Positions 55,851-64,000 of a stretch of DNA of 64,000 nt are shown in pieces. This DNA comes from Struthio camelus (Eukaryota > Chordata > Aves > Struthioniformes > Struthionidae), in contig NC_090964.1 in the NCBI RefSeq assembly GCF_040807025.1, forward strand, positions 7,960,214 through 8,024,213, read 5' to 3'. The stretch's first letter is position 1, and every line of letters begins with the position of its first letter. Below the pieces are notes generated by a model. It worked only from the letters and a program-made list of their open reading frames with translations, was not told where the DNA came from and did no database searches. The translations under genes were made by a program, and so were the position numbers.

Positions 55851-58800
55851 GAGGGTCCGCGACCCCCCGCATCCCATGGGCATCCTGTGGCCGCTGGTTT
55901 GGGAGGGCAGAGGGCCAGGTGCGGGGCCGGGGCTGGGGGACAGCGATCCTCACAGCCAGCCCCAGCTCGGCCCCGGCGCCTGGCTCGAACGCTGCCGGGT
56001 GCTGGTGCCAGGCCGAGGGGGGCGAGGGGGACAGTCCCTCGGGGGGGCCGCTCCCAGCAAAGCGCTTTGCCGGCAGCACTGCCAGCTCCGGCAGCCCCAC
56101 ACCTCCGGCCGGTTCAGGGACGAGTCGGGGAAGTTTCAGAAAGCTTGCGCGGGGGTGAGGCCGAGGGGCGCTGGGTGCGCGGGCCCCCGGCGGGAGCGCG
56201 GCCGGGCAGGCGTTGCTTCAGCTGCCCGGCCTGCTCTGCCCGCCGCTGCCTGGCCCAGGGCAGCGGCCGTCGGCCTTTTCAGTCGGGAGAATCCCGGCAC
56301 TAAGGTTTGTCTCAAGCTCCTTAAAATATCCGCAACAGCTGCCTCGGCTTCCCTCCCGCGGGCAGCGATTTGGAGGACGGTTTAGGGAAGGGGCAGGGCG
56401 CGAGGCGGCAGCGTCGCCGGGCGGCAGCCGCCCGCCAAGCCCGCACCGCCGAGCGCCTGCCGGCCTTCCGGGCCGTCTCCCGGCCCTCGGCTTTTCCCTT
56501 TTAGCCGCTGACGTTCGGCCGCGCGAGCCTGGGCTGAGCCCTGCGCCGCGAGCTCTGGAGAGCGTCAGCCGAAAGGCCGGGATGCTCGAAGAGGGAACTG
56601 CGACTGGCGGGGCCGCCCCCCGCCGAGGGTCTGGCGGAAATACGGCCTTAACCGGGATCCGTTGCGGCTGAACGGGTGACGTGTACTTGAGAATCAAAAG
56701 CTGGGCAGCGCCTGCGGCTGCCGGGCTCCTCTTCTGCCTCGCAGCCTCGCGCGGCTCGGCCGAGCGCAGCGCGACGGCGTTGCCAGCGCCCGTTTGGCAG
56801 CCGAGGAAACTCGGAGGCGTCTCGGTTTTCAGGGACGGCTGCGGACTGCCTTCCCTCCTCCACCAGAGGGACGGAGCAGGCCGGCGGCAGCCCCCCGGGC
56901 GCCCGCACCGCCCCGAGCCCCCCGTCCCCCCGCTCCCTTTGGCCCGTCAGCGTCGATCCCGGTGCTCACTGCGGCGCAGCGGTACGGCACGGGTCCGCGT
57001 GCCTGCGGGCGCTGGTCGGCGGGTGCTGGGGCGCCACAGCCCCCCCCCCCCAGCAAACTCTGCTCCGCTCAGGCCACCAGGGTCCAAAGACGCCACGCTG
57101 AGCCGTGCCGCTGCCGCCGGGCAGCTGGGGATGTGCCGAGCCGAGAGGGCCAGCGTGGCATCGAGCCGCTCCGCTCCCCGCGTCACCCGATTGCCACCTG
57201 GAGGTGGACTTGGGGCTCCTGATGCTGGGGCGGGCTGGGGGACGGGGGACGTGGCCCAGCCTGCAAGGAGGGCCGAGGAGGGACGCGAGGCTCAGGAGAC
57301 GCCTGAGCGGGTGCTGGAGGGGTCAGGGCCCGGAGGCGCAGAGCGGTGCCACGGGAGCGCGGCGGCAGCTCTGCTCGCTCCCCGGTTTCGGGAGCACCGG
57401 GTTGGTGTCGTCTTTGACTCATGGTTTCTGTGTCCTTGGTGCAGCACGCTGGAGCGGGCTCCCGCAGCGGTTCGGCTGTGTGTCACCGGGCTGGCGTCAC
57501 CCCGGGGCTTCCTGCCCGTCCAGGTGCATCAGCGAGTCACCCAGGGCCGGGAGGCACCTGGAAAGGGACCTGATCCAAGGCAGGTCCCGGTGCTCCAAAC
57601 TGTTTGGTGACCTAAAACCTCTTGAGGCAAGAGAGGAGCGAGGTGTGGGCAATGCCGCACCATCCCTGGTGGCTCAGGGGGCCGGCTCTGCTCCCCCGGC
57701 TGGTTCAGCAGACAGAGCCACCTCGGGCGCCGTACCGGCCTGGGTGCTGCTCCAGCCTGGGTGCTGCATCGGCTCGGGTGGATCTGGGATTAGGTGGCCC
57801 CAGACTGGACACCCCACTACAAGCTGGAAGTCTTGCAGACCCGCTGGGGAAAACGAGCCTTGTATTGAGGATGGGCTTGCAGGTATGTTTGCTGGCAGAC
57901 TAGTGTAATGAGTTGGGCAGGTCTCTTTGCACCCCAGGGGAGTTCCAGGTGCCAGCGAGCTCAGTGACTTGGGCTGGGTGTTGGGACCCTGGGTCCACGT
58001 GAGCAGCACAAGCGGTGTAAGGGGTCACGGCTTCAGGAGGCTGCGCTGCCCCCTGCGCCGGGGTGGCGCAGAGGAGCGTGTGCCCGTGCCCGGCTGCCGC
58101 TCGCCACGGGGGACCTGTCTGCAGGTTTGTGTCACTGCTCCAACCGCAGTCCTGGGCCACCGCCGCAGCGCAGGCTTGGGTACCGCCGTGTGCCTGATCG
58201 CGGCGTCAGGCCCCCTGCCTCTGCGGCACACGCGTGCGGACAGCAGTGCCCCTCCCTGCAAAGTGCTGCTGTGAAGGCTTCTCTTGTTGGGCGCAGGGAG
58301 GGTTTGCACAGCAGCCAGGGAGGAAAAGGCTCGGAGAGACAAGGTAATCTTATCGTCAGCTCCCGATGGTGTTTGGATTCCAGTGCTATTGCTCTCGCTC
58401 CCTTTGTCTCAGGGGCTCTTCAGCTCCTCATGGTTTTGGCATTCCTTGTCCTTGAGCAAAGTGCTAAGAAACTGCCTCTTGGGCAAATGAGATCTTTAGG
58501 TGAACAATAAGCCGCCCTTTGTGCCAGAGATTGGGCAGAAAGGCTGCAGATAGGTGCAGCCTAGACGTAGCCTGCCTTGCATATGGTGTAGAAGTAGGAA
58601 GACTGTGGCTTCCCTCTGGATTAGGAGGATTTTCTCCTTGGAGTCTGGTATTGCACAATTTCCTGTGGGGGATTCGATACCTTCCTGCGAAGCAGATGCT
58701 GCAGGAGATCCTCACGGTGCAGGTCGCAGCAGTAAAGGAGCCTCTGAAAGGTCGGCCCCGGCGCGGACGTGGAGCCGAGCAGCTCCCACAGGTCACGGGA

Positions 58801-61183
58801 CTCCCGGGCCCGTGGTGGCCCCAGGGCGCTCGGAGCCAGCCCACCACCCGTGGTCGCACAGGCAGGACTGGAGCTCAAATACCCCTGGACAGCGGTGCTC
58901 CCCCAGCCCCCAGACACCTTCCTGCTCGGGGGCGGCCCTCGGCAGGCTGGGACCCCAAACGCCACCGCCGCGGTCCCGGTTCAGCCCCCAATCCGATCCC
59001 GCGGACAGGGAGGGATGTGCCGTGTCGAGGGCTGATCGGGCAGCTCTGCCGGGTGACGGCGCTGCTGTCCCGCCAGCCGCCTGCGGTGCCTGCGCTCCGG
59101 TGCGGCTCCGGGATCGGGGATCCGGCACAGCTCGGGGCAGGGGCTGAGCAGCCGTGAACACATCTGAAACCAGACAGCCCTGTCCGGCCGGGCCGGCGGG
59201 AGGAGAGGGAGGGTGAGCAAAGGGCTGTGGGGCAAACGGCAGCGAGCAGGGCCCCGAGCCGCTCCGGAGGGGCCGAGAGCAGCCGGCGGGCTTGGCCCCA
59301 CGCGCGACGTTGGCCCGGCTCCCCAGCAAGCTGGGCTCTGAGCCGGCACTGCCTCCGTGCCGGCTGCTCCAGTTCGGTGCAGCGAGGCCGGTCCCGGCTG
59401 CAGGGGAGGCGCTGAGCATCTCTCGGCATCTCCTGTCATCGGTCAGGGCGATTCGAGGCGGACGTGATCTGCGATTGCGCTCGCAGACACGTTATTTAGA
59501 GACGTTCTCGTGCCCCGTGGCATGTCAGGCAGGCGTTTTGCAAGGGATCGGGCCAGCCCCTGCTGCTGTTTCCCAATGGCTTCACGGGGATAAAGGGGAT
59601 GCGTTGCACCGGCGGCACGCGCCAGCCAGCCCCGCGCTGCCGAAACCTCCCGCGGGCCCCTCGGGGAGCCTGTCGCAAGACTGGGAGCAGGACGGGGGGT
59701 GCGGAGGAGCCGCGGCAGCTCCCTGCTCGGGGGCCAGCTGGCTGAGGGCCCCAGCTGGGCCCAGGTCCCCCGTGGGCCGTGCTGGTGGCGCAGGTGGGAA
59801 TGGCCCCCGCCGGGAGGTCACGGCAGAGCGGACAGCGACCGGCTGCGGGGCTGGAGATGCTGCCCGGCGTCATGGCTTTGCTCATGGCCTCTGCCGCCCC
59901 TCGGGGACCTGGGACCCCCACGGTGGGCGGCAGGGAGGTTTGCAGGGTGCTGCTGGAGCTGCAGCAGGATGGGGCCACCCCGTTCCGCTTGGCCCTGCTC
60001 AAGGCAGGTCCCAGCTTCAAATGTCCCCAGGCACCTGCAAGGCTCATGTGCAACTTGTGGAGATGGCTGACAGCACCTGGGCCGTGCTGAGGGTCCTGCC
60101 CTACTCCGGACCCCTGCCCAGGGGTGCATCCCAGCCCTGTTTCTGCAGGACAAAGCAGCACCCAGGCAGGGCCCTCGGGTGCAGGGAGCCCTTGTGCTCA
60201 GCTCCCTGCTGGTCCGGGGCCAGGAGGTGAGGATGGGGGTGTGTGAAGGCTGAGATTCTTTTCCAGGGGTCCTGGGGGGTTATATCCTCCCGATTTGGGG
60301 GGGTCCTGGGCTCTGGGGGAGCCTGCCCATTGCAAGGAAGCGCTCTTGAGCTGGAGCTTCAAAGTCCAGCCACGCTGTCCGCGCGAATCCAAAGGGCACA
60401 GCGGCTCCCGGGAAACCTCGCTGCATCACACGCCGGAGCCGGGCCAGCGGCTGGCAAAGCCGTGCCCCGCGCTGCAGGGACGCGGGGGACCCTGGCTGGT
60501 GGGTGGACGGAGCAGGGCACAGACTGGGGAGCCCGGAGGGGAGGAGGGAGAGAGGTGCTGGCCTGGCTGGCGGCTCAGCCCCTCGCCCTGGCACCCGCAG
60601 CGTCGTGGCCCCGGCAGCCCGGGCCTTGGCTGGGCCACAGGGCCGGGGCTCGGCCGGCCACTGTTTGTGCAGCCGGCGCAAACACTCGCCGGGGCGCTGC
60701 GGGCGAGGAGAGGCTCTTGGCTCGTGTTTGCCGAGCGCCTGGAGGGGCCGGGATGAAAGGTGCGTGGGGGCCAGCGCGGCCTCTCCAGCCCCTCTCCAGT
60801 GATGCTTTAGCACCTTCAAAGCATCCGGTGCCCCTTGAAGCCGGGCGGTTCTCCTGCAAGCCCTGGGAAACCCTCCGAAGTCCCTGAGGCCACCAGCGTG
60901 GGAGGAGATGGCCAAGAGCTACAGGGCTGTAGGAGCTGTTTACCCAGGGGACGATGCCGGCCAGGCTGGGCCAGGTAGCCTGGAGGCTTGTTTGAGAGGA
61001 GTCCCTTGATCCTGGGACAGCCGTGTGCCTGTCTGGACCCCCTCCATCCCCTGCTGATGCCAGCAGTCCCCAGGGCAGGAGCAGCCCCTCCGCAGACCGC
61101 GAGGCAGCTCCTTCCCTGCCCTTAATGCTGACAAGATGATTTGTTTCCTAGCAAGAGGGCTTTGCCTGGGCTTTCCAATTCAC

Positions 61184-61206
61184 GGGGGGGGGGGGGGGGG
61201 GGGGGG
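61184..61206 (+). repeat. G23 homopolymer
   Basis: Twenty-three G in a row in noncoding DNA. Quadruplex-forming in principle and a common place for assembly length errors. Confidence 0.9.
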
Positions 61207-61725
61207 CAGAAAGGAGCCTGCTGTGGGGCATCCCCTGGGGCTTGGAGGACGTGCACATGGCGTCCTGGCTGGGCTGGAGACATCCATGCAGGATGGGGCT
61301 GCTCAGGGCTGCTTGGACAACCCTGCCTGCCCTCAGCCCCATGGCTGGTCCGCTGGGGCCACGTCTGGCTGAGATGGGGCCAAGGGTCCGAGCCCACCCC
61401 AGGGCCCAGCAAGGGGCTGCCGTGGCCGGTGGCTGCCTAGGACCGGGGGACACCATGAAGGTGCTTCCACCCCCAGGACCCTCGCTGCTGCTCCAGGACT
61501 GGAGCTGACCCATGCGGAGACCCGAGCTGGGGGACATGGGAGGGGACGGGGCACCCGCAGCCCTGCACAGGGCGTGCAGGGTGCTGGAGCCTTCGGGGAC
61601 CCCACGGTGGCGGCGCGCGGCTGCTCTGCCCTGGTTCTCCCTCTCGTGGCTGAGAAATCGCAGTGCTGGGCAGGCGAGAGCTGCTTTGCCAGACTGTCTG
61701 TGTGTCTGCTCCGGGCTGGGATCCC

Positions 61726-61896
61726 AGCACCCTCCCGCTGGCTCTGCGCCCTCCTGCCAGGTCCAGCACCCGCCAGCAAGGACCAGCACCCTCCTGCCAG
61801 CCTCAGCACCCTCCTGCCAGCCTCAGCCAGCCTCAGCACCCTTCCCTCCTGCCAGCCTCAGCACCCTCCCGCCAGCCTCAGCACCCTCCCGCTGTG
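61726..61896. repeat. 20-base minisatellite, CCTCAGCACCCTCCTGCCAG
   Basis: Five or more tandem copies of the 20-base unit, with one partial unit and a copy carrying a small insertion. The left end is more diverged. Noncoding. Confidence 0.85.
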
Positions 61897-62079
61897 CTGA
61901 CCCAAATGCATGAGGCCGTAGGTGCAGCTCATAAGAGCAAGGAAAGGGCCGGGGCTGCTCTTGGGGCACCCCACATGCCCGAGGACCTTGGGGACAGCTG
62001 CCAGCCCAATGTCCACACCCAGCAGAGCAGCCAGCAAGGCCCTGCTCCTTGGTGTCCCTCCCGCTGTCTGCTGGTTTGG

Positions 62080-62125
62080 CAGTGGGGAAACTGAGGCACG
62101 GTGGTCCCCTGAGGTCATTCATGCG
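62080..62125 (+). mobile_element. Possible MIR fragment
   Basis: CAGTGGGGAAACTGAGGCAC matches the central MIR core words; the flanks are too diverged to extend it. Confidence 0.3.
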
Positions 62126-62550
62126 GGCTGGCACGCCGCGCAGCGCTGCCCTCCTCAGCCGTCCCCTCCGACACCCGGCCCCAGCGCGGCTGAGCCTGGC
62201 TCGGGGCTGCCTGGGCTGATGGGGAGGCGGCGATGTCCCCCTGGCCGGGGGGCTCTACCCTGTGTCCCCACCCGCTCCGCGGAGGTCAGGTCCCCGATGC
62301 GGAGGGAGACGAGCCCGGCACTGTGCTGCGCCTGGGGACACCCGGGGGGTCGGTGTCACCCGGGTCGGTGCAGGGGCCGTGTAGGGGGTGTCGGGGGTCC
62401 GTGCCAGGGCAGGGGTCCTGCGGAGCTCGCCGGGGGGCCGGCCGGGGGGCCGGCGCGGGCCGCGCTCGGCGCTGCGGGCTCCGGCGCGGCCGGTGCCCCG
62501 AGCTCCAGCAGGTGGCGCCCCGCGCCCGCGGCGGCCGAGCGGGCGGGCCG

Positions 62551-63230
62551 GGCCGGGCTGGACCGTGCGGGACCGTGCGGGACTGTGCTGGACCTTGCTG
62601 GGCTGTGCTGGGCTAGGCTGGACCTTGCTGGGCTGTGCTGGACCATGCTGGTCTGTGCTGGGCAGTGCTGGGCAAGGAAGGACCATGTTGGGCTGTGCTG
62701 GACCTTGCTGGGCTGTACTGGGCTAGGCTAGACCGGGCTAGGCTGTGCTGGACCATGCCGGTCTGTGCTGGACCATGCCGGTCTGTGCTGGGCAGTGCTG
62801 GGCAAGGATGGACCATGTTAGGCTGTGTTGGACCATGCAGGGCTGTGCTTAGCTGGGCTGGGCCATGCTAGGCTGTGCTGGACCATGCTGGTTTGTGCTG
62901 AGCAAGGATGGACGTTGCTGGGCTGTGCTGGAGCATGCCAGTCTGTGCTGGGCTGTGCTGGGCAAGGATGGACTGTGTTGGACCATGCCGGGCTGTGCTA
63001 GGCTAGGCTGGACCATGCTGGGCTGTGCTGGACCATGCTTAGCTGTGCTGGGCTGTGCTTAGCTGGACTGGGCCATGCTAGGCTGTGCTGGACCATGCTG
63101 GTCTGTGCTGAGCAAGGATGAAGGATGCTGGGCTGTGCTGGGCTGTACTGGGCTACTTTGGCCCATGCTGGGCTGTGTTGGACCACGCTGGGTTGTGCTG
63201 GGCAAGGCTGGGCCGTGCTGGGCCGTGCTG
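62551..63230. repeat. Ten-base tandem array, about 68 units
   Basis: Every ten bases the motif GRCNNTGCTG recurs (variants GGCTGTGCTG, GACCATGCTG, GTCTGTGCTG, GGCAAGGATG, GGCTAGGCTG). The register is never lost over about 680 bases, so there are substitutions but no net insertion or deletion between units. Because ten is not a multiple of three, several frames on both strands stay open for long stretches; these are not genes. Confidence 0.95.
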
Positions 63231-64000
63231 GTTGCTGAGCCAGGGCTGGTCTCTCCCCAGTCGGGGCCGAAGGGCTGGCGCTGCATCCAGGTGGGGCGCC
63301 CGCTGGGCTCCCCCTCGGCAGCGCAGCCCTTGCCGCTGCTGCCGGTGCTGCAGGCTGGGGACGGGCAGCGTACCGCTGACAGCGCCGGGGTGCAGCGCGG
63401 TGGCAGCTCCCTTGGGAAGGGCTTGGAAGCAACATCGCACCTTCGTGAGGGCTGTTGGCGCGGGGTCCGGCCAGGCGTGGGGTCAGCGCGTGTGCACGGA
63501 CACACGAGCGCTGTGGTCCTGTGTCAGCTCCCGGGGGCTCTCAGTGCTGGGGCTCAGGCAGTTGGTTCCCGCAGCCCCCTTGGGTCTCCGCTCTCCTGCG
63601 TGATGATGGAGGATGTTTCGGAGGTGCGGGAAGTCCTTAACCTCGGTTTGGTGCCATGTGAGCAGGGGGCTGGTGCCTGGCCATGACGCTGGCAGAGCAT
63701 GGACTCACTTGCTGTTACTTATATTTTGGGGAGAGACTGGGAGAAACCAGCACCTTAAACTCAGCCTAGCCTGGCTGCTGCCGTGGTTCAACTTGTCCGT
63801 GCAAGCGCCCAGGGGAGCCAGGGCTCGGTGCGCCCGGCGCTGTGCAGAGCCACAGCACAGTTGCTGAGGAGGAGGAGCGCGGCACCTTCCTCCCCTTGGC
63901 CCCGTATCTCTGGACACAGGCTGCGGCTCTTGCTGCTCTCCGCTGGGGCTGGTGGCGAGCGCAGCTGTTTGCAGCTCATGCCAGCCCGCGCCCAGGACAC
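63231..64000. other. GC-rich sequence right of the decamer array
   Basis: No gene recognised up to the window edge. Open frames here continue from the array or are short and resemble no known protein. Confidence 0.4.

Larger units (their letters stand above)
55851..62550. other. GC-rich region without a recognisable gene
   Basis: Several kilobases of GC- and CpG-rich DNA with many overlapping open frames on both strands, as expected by chance at this base composition. Human MYCL lies on this side of MFSD2A, but none of its conserved protein blocks was seen. A distal or noncoding exon of a neighbour cannot be excluded. Confidence 0.5.

Noticed and set aside
55015-56385. 456-codon open frame on plus over the MFSD2A start region
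   Set aside because: It runs antisense through MFSD2A exon 1 and its CpG island. Composition is Pro/Arg/Ala/Ser-rich, as expected of GC-rich noncoding DNA, with no known domain.
62388-63686. Cys/Trp/Leu-rich and Ser/Gln/Pro-rich repetitive open frames on both strands
   Set aside because: They are by-products of the ten-base tandem array, which leaves several frames open at once.

Overview
The window is vertebrate nuclear DNA, most likely from a bird or another reptile-lineage animal. The basis is compact multi-exon genes with GT-AG introns, strong CpG islands at gene starts, few obvious interspersed repeats, and sauropsid-like proteins. Species cannot be fixed from the sequence. No bacterial, viral or CRISPR-type system is present, and I recognised no retroviral or other virus-like fossil.

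Layout: (1) 1-2967, plus strand: last two coding exons of a KLHL31-like BTB/BACK/kelch gene whose 5' end lies outside the window, then about 3 kb of probable 3' UTR and spacer. (2) 6085-9698, minus: complete RPL11 (six exons, 5'TOP start). (3) 11327-15645, minus: complete 11-exon SLC17-family transporter of 487 residues, resembling the SLC17A1-4 group but with a sialin-like acidic dileucine signal. (4) 16529-20899, plus: complete PPT1 (9 exons, 295 residues), head-to-head with the SLC17 gene. (5) 23052-30346, minus: complete coding part of CAP1 (12 coding exons, 469 residues) with a noncoding first exon near 35.7 kb; its 3' end converges on PPT1. (6) 44196-55422, minus: complete MFSD2A (14 exons, 530 residues). 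(7) 55.4-64 kb: GC-rich DNA without a recognisable gene, holding a striking array of about 68 ten-base units.

PPT1, CAP1 and MFSD2A keep the order and relative orientation they have on human chromosome 1p34. RPL11 lies elsewhere on human 1p, and the KLHL31-like and SLC17 genes have their closest human relatives on chromosome 6, so they look like paralogues kept in this lineage at a different place.

The genes are ordinary cell-biology genes: ribosome (RPL11), actin turnover (CAP1), lysosomal depalmitoylation (PPT1), lysolipid/DHA import (MFSD2A) and a muscle-type kelch protein. The most interesting hypothesis is that the head-to-head SLC17/PPT1 pair is a co-regulated lysosomal pair: PPT1 is lysosomal, the transporter carries a lysosome-type sorting motif, and the shared 0.9 kb spacer has E-boxes of the kind used by TFEB/MITF factors. 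All exon coordinates were worked out by hand from reading frame, homology remembered from human proteins, and splice signals. Each complete gene sums to an exact multiple of three, which supports the models.
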